A stretch of DNA of 64,000 bases, from assembly GCF_018138085.1 (NCBI RefSeq), contig NZ_CP073105.1, forward strand, positions 186,001-250,000, in the 5' to 3' direction. Below the pieces are notes generated by a model that saw nothing but the letters and a program-made list of their open reading frames with translations, searched no databases and was not told the DNA's origin. The position numbers and the translations under genes were made by a program. Below, piece by piece: positions 16,401 through 25,082 of this stretch. The stretch's first letter is position 1, and each line of letters begins with the position of its first letter. This DNA comes from Stutzerimonas stutzeri (GTDB taxonomy: Bacteria > Pseudomonadota > Gammaproteobacteria > Pseudomonadales > Pseudomonadaceae).

Positions 16401-17083
16401 TGGCGGTGACCAATAACCTGCAGGGCAGCGGCCTGTCCGGCAGCCATGCCAGCGACCTGCCGAAGCAGGCGGTGAACGTCAGCGATGCCACGCAGATGGA
16501 GAACAACTTCATCAGCCTGATGGTCGCGCAGATCAAGTATCAGGATCCGACCAAGCCGGTCGACAGCACCGAGTTTCTCAACCAGTTCTCGGCCATGTCC
16601 CAGGTCAAGAGCATGGAGAACCTCGCCACCGTGGCGAAAAGCAACCTGGTGCTGACCGACAACCTGCAAACCCTGACCGCCGCTGGTCTGGTCGGTCAGC
16701 AGGTCAGTGTCGCGGTCGAGTCGCTGGAACTGAGCGGTCAGACCGTCAGCGGCGGGTTCGACCTGGGCCACGCTTCGCCTCGCACGGCATTGCTGCTGAC
16801 CGATTCCAACGGCACCCAGACGCGCATCGAGCTGGGCGCGCAATCCGCTGGCAAGGTGCCGTTCACGATCGACCCGGCCAAGCACGGCCTGCGCGACGGC
16901 AAATACAGCGTCAGCATCGAATCCGAAAACGGCGAGTTCTCGCAGGTGGAGGTGGCCGGTCAGGTCGCCAACGTGCGCGTCAGCGCCGAAGGTCCGGTGC
17001 TTCAGGTCAAGGGCGTCGGTTCGGTGCCCTTCTACAACATCCTCGAATTCGCCCAGGCCGACGCCGGGCTGCTCGGCGGCTGA
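16400..17083 (+). CDS. flgD: Flagellar hook cap / assembly protein FlgD
   Basis: FlgD forms the temporary cap on which the hook protein FlgE polymerises. The 227-aa product has the conserved N-terminal segment 'FISLMVAQIKYQDPTKPVDS' followed by 'TEFLNQFSAMSQVKSMENL', and a C-terminal region with Tudor- and Ig-like strands. It lies between flgC and flgE, the usual place. The stop is followed by 47 bp before flgE. Confidence 0.93.
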   Translation: MAVTNNLQGSGLSGSHASDLPKQAVNVSDATQMENNFISLMVAQIKYQDPTKPVDSTEFLNQFSAMSQVKSMENLATVAKSNLVLTDNLQTLTAAGLVGQQVSVAVESLELSGQTVSGGFDLGHASPRTALLLTDSNGTQTRIELGAQSAGKVPFTIDPAKHGLRDGKYSVSIESENGEFSQVEVAGQVANVRVSAEGPVLQVKGVGSVPFYNILEFAQADAGLLGG

Positions 17084-17130
17084 GCCCCGCTGCTCGCCAG
17101 TCCTTCCCACTATCGCATCGAGATCAGCCC

Positions 17131-18318
17131 ATGAGCTTCAACATCGCCCTCACCGGCCTGTCCGCCGTCAATGAACAACTCAACACTATCGGCAACAACA
17201 TCGCCAACGCCGGCACCGTGGGCTTCAAGTCCTCGCGCGCCAACTTCGGCAGCCTCTATGCCGAGAGCCAGGCGATGGGCGTCGAAGTCACCGGCACCAG
17301 CCAGAGCATCAGCCAGGGCGGCGCCCTGACCACCACCAACCGCAGCCTGGACCTGGCCATTTCCGGCGGCGGCTTTTTCGTCACCCGCGCCAGCAATGGC
17401 GACGTGAGCTACACCCGCGCCGGTGTGTTCGGCACCGACAAGGACAGCTACCTGACCAACAGCCTCGGCCAGCGTCTGCAGGGCTACCCGGCCGATGCCA
17501 CTGGCAATCTGCAGACCGGCACCGTCAGCGACCTGCAGCTCAAGTCCGGAGGGTTGCCGGCCAAGGCCACCGACGCACTGAGCTTCGTCGCTAATCTGGA
17601 CGCCAACCAGGACGTGCCGGCGGTGGCGTTCGATCCGCTGGTGGCCGACAGCTACAACTCCACCTACACCACCAAGCTGTACGACTCCCAGGGCAAGGAG
17701 CACACCCTGACCCAGTACTTCGCCAAGACCGCAGATAACAGCTGGAACGCCCACTACTACGTCGATGGCGCGTCCATCGCGGGCCCGCAGCCGTTGGCCT
17801 TCGATGGTGCCGGCACGCTTGCCTCGCCCATCGGCAAGGTCGCGCTGAGCGCCGCCCTTGGCGGCGGCGTCGATCCGCTGGCGATCCAGCTCGACTACAG
17901 CGGCACCAGCCAGTACGGCTCCGAATTCAGCGTGACCAGCAACCGCGCCACCGGCTATTCGGCCGGCGAGCAGACCGGCATGAGCGTCGAGAAGGACGGC
18001 AAGGTCTACGCCACCTATTCCAACGGTGAGCGCCTGCTCCAGGGCCAGGTGGTGCTGGCCAGCTTCGTCAACGCCGAAGGCCTGAAGAACATCAGCGGCA
18101 CCGCCTGGACCGAAACCGCCGCCTCCGGCGCGGCCATGCTCGGTGCGCCGGGTGTCGGCCAGTACGGCACCCTGGCCAGCGGCGCGCTGGAAAGCTCCAA
18201 CGTCGACCTCACCCAGCAACTGGTGGGCCTGATGGAAGGCCAGCGTAACTACCAGGCCAACACCCAGGTCATTTCCACCAACAAGGAACTGACCCAGGTT
18301 CTGTTTAGCGCACTCTGA
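17131..18318 (+). CDS. flgE: Flagellar hook protein FlgE
   Basis: FlgE builds the hook, the universal joint between rod and filament. The 395-aa product has the N-terminal rod/hook motif 'GLSAVNEQLNTIGNNIANAG', the FlgE D2 region ('KLYDSQGKEHTLTQYFAKTA'), and the C-terminal 'ESSNVDLTQQLVGLMEGQRN' and 'NTQVISTNKELTQVLFSAL'. Length is in the usual range. A GAGATCAG ribosome site precedes the ATG, and flgF follows after 9 bp. Confidence 0.95.
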   Translation: MSFNIALTGLSAVNEQLNTIGNNIANAGTVGFKSSRANFGSLYAESQAMGVEVTGTSQSISQGGALTTTNRSLDLAISGGGFFVTRASNGDVSYTRAGVFGTDKDSYLTNSLGQRLQGYPADATGNLQTGTVSDLQLKSGGLPAKATDALSFVANLDANQDVPAVAFDPLVADSYNSTYTTKLYDSQGKEHTLTQYFAKTADNSWNAHYYVDGASIAGPQPLAFDGAGTLASPIGKVALSAALGGGVDPLAIQLDYSGTSQYGSEFSVTSNRATGYSAGEQTGMSVEKDGKVYATYSNGERLLQGQVVLASFVNAEGLKNISGTAWTETAASGAAMLGAPGVGQYGTLASGALESSNVDLTQQLVGLMEGQRNYQANTQVISTNKELTQVLFSAL

Positions 18319-18327
18319 GGCTGATCC

Positions 18328-19056
18328 ATGGATCGTTTGGGATACACGGCAATGACCGCCGCCAGCCGCACGATGATGTCGCTGCAGGTGCGCTCCAACA
18401 ACCTTGCCAACGTCAACACGCCGGGCTTTCGCGCCGACCTCGAGCGCGCCCAGGCCGTGGCGGTGGAAGGTTACGGTTACGACAGCCGGCACATGGCGGT
18501 GGTGGAAAACAACGGCGTCAGCCTGGCAGCCGGCCCGATGGTCGCTACCGGTCGCGAGCTGGATTTCGCGGTCAAGGGCAGCGGGCTGATCGTCCTTCAG
18601 GACGGCGAAGGCGAGGCCTACACCCGCCAGGGCAGCATGCAGATCGACGCCGAGGGGCGCCTGACCCTCAACGGTCGCGCCGTGATGGGCGAGGGCGGAC
18701 CGATCGAGCTGCCCGAGCATGAGCGAGTTGAAATCGGTAATGACGGCACCGTGTCGATCATGGCCCCCGGCGACTGGATGATGGCCGAGGTCGACCGTAT
18801 CCGTCTGGTCGACGTACCGGCTGCGGACCTGATGAAGAACGAGGCCGGCCTCTTGGTCACGCGCAACGGCCAGCCCGCTGCGCCCAGCGAGAACGTGCGT
18901 CTGGCGAGCGGCTTTCTCGAGTCGAGCAATGTCTCGGCAATCGACGAGCTGGCCTCGACCATGAGCCTCAACCGCCTGTTCGAGACCCAGGTAAAGATGA
19001 TGAAAGCCGCCGAGGACCTCTCCGACGCCGGCAACCGAATGATCCGCGGCAGCTGA
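18328..19056 (+). CDS. flgF: Flagellar basal body rod protein FlgF
   Basis: FlgF is a proximal rod subunit related to FlgG. The 242-aa product has 'LQVRSNNLANVNTPGFRADL' near the N-terminus, the FlgF-like central segment 'AYTRQGSMQIDAEGRLTLNG', and the C-terminal 'LESSNVSAIDELASTMSLNR'. Spacing is 9 bp after flgE and 14 bp before flgG, as expected for one operon. Confidence 0.93.
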   Translation: MDRLGYTAMTAASRTMMSLQVRSNNLANVNTPGFRADLERAQAVAVEGYGYDSRHMAVVENNGVSLAAGPMVATGRELDFAVKGSGLIVLQDGEGEAYTRQGSMQIDAEGRLTLNGRAVMGEGGPIELPEHERVEIGNDGTVSIMAPGDWMMAEVDRIRLVDVPAADLMKNEAGLLVTRNGQPAAPSENVRLASGFLESSNVSAIDELASTMSLNRLFETQVKMMKAAEDLSDAGNRMIRGS

Positions 19057-19070
19057 TCGGGAGATAACGC

Positions 19071-19856
19071 ATGAATTCCGCACTTTGGGTCAGCAAGACC
19101 GGCCTGGCTGCACAAGACACCGCCATGGCGACCGTCGCCAACAACCTGGCCAACGTCAACACCAACGGCTTCAAGAGCGACCGCGCGGTTTTCGAGGACC
19201 TGTTCTACAGCATCGAGAAGCAGCCGGGCGCCCAGGCCGACGAGATCAACACCGTGCCGTCCGGCATCCAGCTGGGCAGCGGCGTGCGCGTCGTCGGCAC
19301 CCAGAAGGTCTTCACCGAAGGCAGCATCCAGACCACCGGGCAGCCGATGGACCTGGCCATCGTCGGCCGCGGCTTCTTTCAGGTCGAAGCGCCCAACGGC
19401 GACATCCTCTATACCGAGAACGGCCAGTTCCAGCTCAACGCCGAAGGCGTGATGGTCAATGCCCAAGGCCTGCCATTGACCCCGGCCATCGAAGTGCCGC
19501 AGGGCAGTACCGGCTTTACCGTGGGCGCCGATGGCATCGTCACCGCCGTTCTGCCTGGCGACACCCTGCCGTCCGAGCTGGGCCAGATCACGCTGGTCAA
19601 CTTCACCAATCCGGGTGGCCTGGAAGCGCTGGGCGGCAACCTCTATCGCGAAAGCGTCGCCAGCGGCGAAGCCGTGGAAGGCGTGCCGGGCGAAGAAGGC
19701 CTCGGCCAGCTCAAGCAGGGCGTGCTGGAAGGCTCCAACGTGCAGGTGGTCGAGGCCATGGTGGCGATGATCGCCATCCAGCGCGCCTACGAGGCCAACG
19801 CCAAGGTCCTCGACGCCGCCAGCGGCATGCAGCAGTTCCTCAACCAGACCGTCTGA
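19071..19856 (+). CDS. flgG: Flagellar distal rod protein FlgG
   Basis: FlgG forms the distal rod, which acts as drive shaft through the L and P rings. The 261-aa length is the typical value. Signatures are 'MNSALWVSKTGLAAQDTAMA', 'NNLANVNTNGFKSDRAVFED' and the C-terminal 'LEGSNVQVVEAMVAMIAIQR' with 'AYEANAKVLDAASGMQQFLN'. It follows flgF by 14 bp and is followed by the lipoprotein gene flgH after 5 bp. Confidence 0.95.
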   Translation: MNSALWVSKTGLAAQDTAMATVANNLANVNTNGFKSDRAVFEDLFYSIEKQPGAQADEINTVPSGIQLGSGVRVVGTQKVFTEGSIQTTGQPMDLAIVGRGFFQVEAPNGDILYTENGQFQLNAEGVMVNAQGLPLTPAIEVPQGSTGFTVGADGIVTAVLPGDTLPSELGQITLVNFTNPGGLEALGGNLYRESVASGEAVEGVPGEEGLGQLKQGVLEGSNVQVVEAMVAMIAIQRAYEANAKVLDAASGMQQFLNQTV

Positions 19857-19861
19857 GACCG

Positions 19862-20527
19862 ATGATGCGTACCCCCATCCTGCTCCTCGCCCTGACCCTG
19901 CTCGGCGGCTGCGCCAGCTTCAACGAAATGCTGCCGGACGAGCCGTCGACCGAGTACGAGCCACTGGAGCTGGACTACAGCCTGCCACCGACCACCGGTG
20001 GCGGCCTGTTCCGCTCCGGCTACAGCGGCTCGCTGATCAGCGACAAGCGTGCGGTGCGCGTCGGCGACATCCTCACGGTGGTGCTCGATGAATCGACCCA
20101 GTCGAGCAAGAGCGCCGGCACCAGCTTCGGCAAGGAATCGAGCGTCGGTATCGGCATTCCCACGGTGCTCGGCAAGACCTACCCGGACGTCGAGAGCTCG
20201 GCCTCCGGCGAGCGCGAGTTCAAGGGCTCGGCCAAGAGTTCACAGCAGAACACCCTGCGCGGCTCCATTGCCGTCAGCGTGCATCGCGTGCTGCCCAACG
20301 GCACCCTGCAGATCAAGGGCGAGAAGGCCCTGCGCCTGAACCAGGGCGACGAATACATCCGCCTGACCGGGCTGGTGCGCATCGACGACATCAACCGCTA
20401 CAACCAGGTGTCCTCGCAGAGCGTGGCCAACGCGAAGATTTCCTACGCCGGGCGCGGCGTGCTCAACGACAGCAATTCGGCCGGCTGGTTGACGCGGTTC
20501 TTCGCGTCGCCGCTGTTCCCTCTTTAA
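19862..20527 (+). CDS. flgH: Flagellar L-ring lipoprotein FlgH
   Basis: FlgH forms the outer-membrane L ring around the rod. From the ATG at 19862 the product is 221 aa; an adjacent ATG at 19865 is equally possible. A lipoprotein signal peptide ends in the lipobox LLGGC, with the lipidated Cys at residue 17. The conserved 'KRAVRVGDILTVVLDESTQS' and 'NGTLQIKGEKALRLNQGDEY' segments are present. The frame is open further upstream inside flgG, but that part has no FlgH features. flgI follows after 16 bp. Confidence 0.94.
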   Translation: MMRTPILLLALTLLGGCASFNEMLPDEPSTEYEPLELDYSLPPTTGGGLFRSGYSGSLISDKRAVRVGDILTVVLDESTQSSKSAGTSFGKESSVGIGIPTVLGKTYPDVESSASGEREFKGSAKSSQQNTLRGSIAVSVHRVLPNGTLQIKGEKALRLNQGDEYIRLTGLVRIDDINRYNQVSSQSVANAKISYAGRGVLNDSNSAGWLTRFFASPLFPL

Positions 20528-20543
20528 GCGAGCTGCCCTCTTC

Positions 20544-21653
20544 ATGACTAGCTTCGTGCGACCTTTCAAGCTGTTCCTCGCCGCCGTCGCGCTGTGGCAA
20601 TTGCCGGCCCAGGCCGTGCCGCTGATGGACCTGGTGGATGTCGAAGGCATCCGCGGCAACCAGCTGATCGGCTACGGCCTGGTCGTGGGTCTCGATGGCA
20701 CCGGTGACAAGAACCAGGTCAAGTTCACCAGCCAATCGGTGGCGAACATGATCAAGCAGTTCGGTGTGAACCTGCCGCCGAACGTCGACCCGAAGCTGAA
20801 GAACGTCGCCGCGGTGACCATTACCGCCACCGTGCCGCCGTCCTACAGTGCCGGCCAGACGGTGGACGTCACGGTGTCCTCGCTGGGCGACGCCAAGAGC
20901 CTGCGTGGCGGCCAGCTGCTGATGACCCCGCTGCAGGGCGTCGACGGTGAAATCTATGCCCTGGCCCAGGGCGCGGTGATCGTCGGCGGTGCCAATGCCG
21001 AAGGTGCCAGCGGCTCGAAGATCGCCATCAATACTTCCAACAGCGGCCTGATCCCCAACGGCGCCACGGTTGAACGAATGATTCCCAGCGACTTCACCGA
21101 GCGCCCGGACGTGATGCTCAACGTACGCCAGCCAAGCTTCCAGACCGTCAGCCGGGTGGTCGATGCGGTGGACGCCTATTTCGGCAAGGGCACCGCCACC
21201 GCGCTGAACGCCACCAAGGTGTCGATCCGCGCGCCGGTCACCAGCACCCAGCGCATGAGCTTCATGGCCATGCTCGAGCGCCTGGAAGTGGAAGAGGGTC
21301 GTACCCGGCCGAAAGTGGTGTTCAACAGCCGCACCGGCACCGTGGTGGTGGGCGAGGGCGTACGGGTCAAGGCCGCCGCAGTGGCCCATGGCAGCCTGAC
21401 CGTGACCATCAGCGAGCGCCCCCAGGTCAGCCAGCCCAACCCCTTGTCCGGCGGCCAGACCGTGGTTACGCCGCAATCGGACGTCTCCATCGAGCAGGAC
21501 CGCAAGGCCATGTTCAAGTGGCCGGAGGGCGCCAGCCTGGAAAGCATCATCAGCACCATCAACAGTCTCGGCGCTACGCCCGACGACGTGATGAGCATTC
21601 TCCAGTCGCTGGAACGCGCCGGCGCACTGAACGCTGAACTGATCGTGATGTAA
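20544..21653 (+). CDS. flgI: Flagellar P-ring protein FlgI
   Basis: FlgI builds the periplasmic P ring and needs FlgA for assembly. The 369-aa product has a cleavable signal peptide ending in AQA (residue about 24), then 'LMDLVDVEGIRGNQLIGYGL' and 'VGLDGTGDKNQVKFTSQSVA', both hallmark segments. The C-terminal 'INSLGATPDDVMSILQSLER' ends with 'AGALNAELIVM', also typical. It sits between flgH and flgJ. Confidence 0.96.
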   Translation: MTSFVRPFKLFLAAVALWQLPAQAVPLMDLVDVEGIRGNQLIGYGLVVGLDGTGDKNQVKFTSQSVANMIKQFGVNLPPNVDPKLKNVAAVTITATVPPSYSAGQTVDVTVSSLGDAKSLRGGQLLMTPLQGVDGEIYALAQGAVIVGGANAEGASGSKIAINTSNSGLIPNGATVERMIPSDFTERPDVMLNVRQPSFQTVSRVVDAVDAYFGKGTATALNATKVSIRAPVTSTQRMSFMAMLERLEVEEGRTRPKVVFNSRTGTVVVGEGVRVKAAAVAHGSLTVTISERPQVSQPNPLSGGQTVVTPQSDVSIEQDRKAMFKWPEGASLESIISTINSLGATPDDVMSILQSLERAGALNAELIVM

Positions 21654-21724
21654 GACCGCGGTATCCGGTCCGCCCGCCAGGCAGGCCGGCCACGCAGCCG
21701 AGTGAAGACAGGTTTAAAGCCGAC

Positions 21725-22753
21725 ATGAGCATCGTATCCCTCCCGCAACACCTCGCTTCCCTGCGCAATCGCGCCGACGGCCCGGCCGCGGCGCGGCGCC
21801 AGCAGCTGGAAGTCGTCGCCGAGCAATTCGAGGCGAGGTTCCTGCAGCAGATCCTCAAGCAGATGCGCAAGGCCGGCGACGTGCTCGGTGCCGGCAACCC
21901 GATGCGCAGCCGCGAGCTGGACACCATGCGTGACTTCTATGACGAAGTGCTGGCTGACACCCTGGCTGGCAAACGCCAGACGGGGATCGCCGACATGCTG
22001 GTACAACAGCTCGGCGGTGAGGCCGGCGGCGCGCCGGCGCCGACCGCATTGGCCAGCCACGCCGGTAGCGGTTTGCAGAGCGGTGGTTTGCACGCGCTGC
22101 GCGGCACCTGGCAGCGCGGCGTCGATGCACTGGACAGTGCCTGGGAAAGCGGCAAGGCCGGCTTCAAGTCGCTGGTCGACAGCGTCATCAAGCATGAGTC
22201 CAGCGGCAATATCGCCGCCGTCTCGCCCAAGGGTGCGCGCGGCCTGATGCAGCTGATGCCCGGCACCGCCCGGGACATGGCCGCCGAACTCGGTTTGCCG
22301 TTCAGCGAGGCACGCCTGACCAGCGATGCCGAATACAACAAGCGCCTCGGCAGCGCCTACCTGAACAAGATGCTCGACCGCTACGACGGTCACCAGGCGC
22401 TGGCGCTGGCCGCCTACAACGCCGGGCCCGGGCGGGTGGACGAATGGCTGAAGAGCCATGGCGATCCCCGCAAGGGTGAGATCGGCACCGGCGCCTGGGT
22501 GCAGAAGATCCCTTATGCGGAAACCCGCGACTACACCCGCAAGATCCTCGACGATCTGCGCGCTGCTGTGCCTCGGCAGGCCGAACCGCGGGCTCAGCTG
22601 CAGGCCGTTCCGCCTGTTGCGCCATCGCCGCTTAATTCCGCCGCCGATGCGGTCGCTCTTTCTAGCCAACAGCATCGAGTTGTTGGCGGTGGCCACCTGT
22701 CCGTGGCGTTCGCACAACCGATCCGCATCGAGTCGAAGGAAGTCGTGTCGTGA
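21725..22753 (+). CDS. flgJ: FlgJ rod scaffold fused to a lytic transglycosylase (SLT) domain
   Basis: FlgJ caps the growing rod and, in its enzymatic form, opens the peptidoglycan. The 342-aa product has the rod-binding N-terminal domain ('EQFEARFLQQILKQMRKAGD' at about residue 38). A C-terminal domain at about 145-285 is of the soluble lytic transglycosylase type (GH23-like): 'KHESSGNIAAVSPKGARGLM', with the likely catalytic Glu158, then QLMPGTA and 'ALALAAYNAGPGRVDEWL'. Most enterobacterial and Pseudomonas FlgJ carry a GH73 glucosaminidase instead. It overlaps flgK by 4 bp. Confidence 0.88.
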   Translation: MSIVSLPQHLASLRNRADGPAAARRQQLEVVAEQFEARFLQQILKQMRKAGDVLGAGNPMRSRELDTMRDFYDEVLADTLAGKRQTGIADMLVQQLGGEAGGAPAPTALASHAGSGLQSGGLHALRGTWQRGVDALDSAWESGKAGFKSLVDSVIKHESSGNIAAVSPKGARGLMQLMPGTARDMAAELGLPFSEARLTSDAEYNKRLGSAYLNKMLDRYDGHQALALAAYNAGPGRVDEWLKSHGDPRKGEIGTGAWVQKIPYAETRDYTRKILDDLRAAVPRQAEPRAQLQAVPPVAPSPLNSAADAVALSSQQHRVVGGGHLSVAFAQPIRIESKEVVS

Positions 22754-24117
22754 GTATTTTGGGTCAAATTGGCTACAGCGGCGTTCGCGCCTCGCAGATC
22801 GCCCTGTCGGCGACCGGGCAGAACATCGCCAACGTCAACACGCCCGGCTTCAGCCGGCTGCGGCCAGACCTGCAATCGCTCGGCGGGCAGACGGCGGTCA
22901 GCATCGGCGGCGGGGTGCAGGTCGGCAGTATTCGGCGCCTGTCCAACGACTTCCAGAATCAGCAGCTCTGGCGCGCCGGCACCGACCAGAACTACTTCAA
23001 TACCAGCCAGCAGTACCTGACCGCGCTCGAAGGCCTGATCGACAGTGAAGGCTCGAGCGTCAGTGTCGGCCTGGACAACTTCTTCGCCGCGCTCAGCGAA
23101 GCCAGTTCCACGCCGGAATCCATTGCCCTGCGCCAGCAGATCATCGGCGAGTCGAAGCAATTGGCACAGCGCTTCAACGGGCTGAACAGCAACATCGGCA
23201 CTCAGCTCAACGCCCTGCAGGGCCAACGCGTGGCGATGACCAGCGAGATCAACGGGCTGTCCGGCAATATCGCCGAGTTGAATGCGCAGATTCGCGAGAT
23301 GGAGTCCTCGGGCCGCGATACCGCGACCCTGCGCGACTACCGCGAGAATCTGGTCAAGGATCTCAGCCAGTACGCCGGTATTCGCGTGCAGGAAGCGTCG
23401 GACGGCACCCTGAACGTCTTGCTGGCCAACGGTCAGCCGCTGGTAGCCGGAGCAACGGCGGGTCAGCTGAAGATCAATGCCAATCTCGCCGGCGAGCAGG
23501 AGATGACGCTGGTCTTCGCCAAGACCACCTTCCCGCTCAACCAGCAGGGCATCGGTGGTTCACTTGGCGGCCTCTACGACATGGAATACGGCGCGCTGCG
23601 CCCGGCTCAGCAGGATTTGCATGACATGGCCTCGGCCGTGGCGAGCATGATCAACGACGCCCTCGCCGGCGGTTTCGACCTCAACGGCAATCCCGGCCAG
23701 CCGCTGTTCAGCTATAACGCGGGCAGCACCAGCGGCATGCTGGCGGTCAATGCGCTGGGCGCCTCGGAGTTGGCCTTCTCCGACACCGCAGGCGAGGTGG
23801 GCAACAACAAGACCCTGCTCGCCATGCTCGAACTCAAATCGGCGGGCGTCACGGTCGCTGGCGAATCGGTGCCGCTCAACGATGCCTACGCCGGCCTGGT
23901 TGGCCGCGTCGCCAGTGCCAGCCGGCAGAACCAGGCCGATCTGCGTGCCGCGACCACCGTAGCCGAGCAGGCCCAGGCCCAGCGCGACAGCGTCAGCGCG
24001 GTCAACCTGGACGAGGAGGCCGTCAACCTCATGGCCTACGAGCAGGCCTACCAGGCCAACATGAAGGTCATCAGCACTTCCAACGATCTGTTCAACGCCG
24101 TCCTGGCGATGTTCTGA
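22750..24117 (+). CDS. flgK: Flagellar hook-associated protein FlgK (HAP1)
   Basis: FlgK is the first hook-filament junction protein. It begins with GTG at 22750 inside the flgJ stop region. The 455-aa product has 'GVRASQIALSATGQNIANVN' followed by TPGFSR at the N-terminus and the C-terminal 'VNLDEEAVNLMAYEQAYQAN' and 'MKVISTSNDLFNAVLAMF'. It is shorter than many polar FlgK proteins because the surface-exposed middle is small, which fits a lateral-type set. Its chaperone is probably FlgN at 4078-4518. Confidence 0.93.
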   Translation: MSILGQIGYSGVRASQIALSATGQNIANVNTPGFSRLRPDLQSLGGQTAVSIGGGVQVGSIRRLSNDFQNQQLWRAGTDQNYFNTSQQYLTALEGLIDSEGSSVSVGLDNFFAALSEASSTPESIALRQQIIGESKQLAQRFNGLNSNIGTQLNALQGQRVAMTSEINGLSGNIAELNAQIREMESSGRDTATLRDYRENLVKDLSQYAGIRVQEASDGTLNVLLANGQPLVAGATAGQLKINANLAGEQEMTLVFAKTTFPLNQQGIGGSLGGLYDMEYGALRPAQQDLHDMASAVASMINDALAGGFDLNGNPGQPLFSYNAGSTSGMLAVNALGASELAFSDTAGEVGNNKTLLAMLELKSAGVTVAGESVPLNDAYAGLVGRVASASRQNQADLRAATTVAEQAQAQRDSVSAVNLDEEAVNLMAYEQAYQANMKVISTSNDLFNAVLAMF

Positions 24118-24154
24118 GCCGGCACCAGCCGTTTCGACCGACGAGAAAGACACC

Positions 24155-25069
24155 ATGCGCATCTCCAACGCCCAGATCACCGCCATGATGCACGGCTCGA
24201 TGAACACCAGCTCCGAGAAGCTCGGCAAGCTGATGCAGCAGATGGCCACCGGCGAGCGCATGCTGCTGCCCTCGGACGACCCGATCTCTGCCGTGCGCGT
24301 GCTGCGTATCGAGCGCGAGGAAGCGACGCTGACCCAATACCGCACCAACATCGCCAACGTCGCCGGCAACCTGTCCAAGCAGGAAGCCAACCTCAAGGCG
24401 GCGTCGGACTCCATGCTCAACGTGCGCGACCTGCTGCTGTGGGCCGCCAACGGCAGCAACACCAGCGACGACCTGGCGGCCATCGCCAACGAGCTGGGCA
24501 ATCTGGAGAAGACCATTCTCAGTTTCGCCAATGTGCGTGACGAAGAAGGCCGCTACCTGTTCTCCGGCACCCTCAGCGATCGGCCGGCGATCACCTTCGA
24601 TGCCGCTACCCAGAGCTACCAGCTGACCGGCAACGATCAATACCGCCAGGCGGCAGTCGCCAATGGCGTACTGGTCGAGGAAAATGTCACCGCCGCGCAG
24701 GTGTTCGGTGGCGGCGTCGGCATGCTCAACGACCTCAACGCCTTGGTGAAAATGCTCGCCGACCCGGCGCTGGACGCCAGCGATCCCGCGGTACGGGCGA
24801 GCGTCACCGCCACGCTCAACAGTCTCGACAAGACCCACGGCGACCTGCTCGGCGCGGTCTCGGAGCTGGGCGGCCGGCAGAACACCCTGACGCTGCTGTT
24901 GAGCAGCAACGAGGACGTCTCGCTGGTGAACAAGAAGATCGAAGGCGAACTGTCGCAGCTCGACTACGCCACCGCCAGCATCGATCTGAACAACTACCAG
25001 CTGTCGCTGCAGGCGACGCAGAAGACCTATTTGAAGATCAACGGGCTGTCGCTGTTCGGCATGCTCTGA
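24155..25069 (+). CDS. flgL: Flagellar hook-associated protein FlgL (HAP3)
   Basis: FlgL is the second junction protein, between FlgK and the filament. The 304-aa product resembles flagellin in its N- and C-terminal helices ('LMQQMATGERMLLPSDDPIS', 'EGELSQLDYATASIDLNNYQ') and contains 'NVRDEEGRYLFSGTLSDRPA', typical of FlgL. It starts 37 bp after flgK. The next gene follows after 13 bp and is probably cotranscribed. Confidence 0.92.
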   Translation: MRISNAQITAMMHGSMNTSSEKLGKLMQQMATGERMLLPSDDPISAVRVLRIEREEATLTQYRTNIANVAGNLSKQEANLKAASDSMLNVRDLLLWAANGSNTSDDLAAIANELGNLEKTILSFANVRDEEGRYLFSGTLSDRPAITFDAATQSYQLTGNDQYRQAAVANGVLVEENVTAAQVFGGGVGMLNDLNALVKMLADPALDASDPAVRASVTATLNSLDKTHGDLLGAVSELGGRQNTLTLLLSSNEDVSLVNKKIEGELSQLDYATASIDLNNYQLSLQATQKTYLKINGLSLFGML

Positions 25070-25082
25070 CGAGGTAGCCCGA

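Noticed and set aside
17110..19083. A 657-codon minus-strand frame opposite flgE and flgF
   Set aside because: Shadow of strongly conserved flagellar genes; composition is Gly/His/Ala-rich with no domain.
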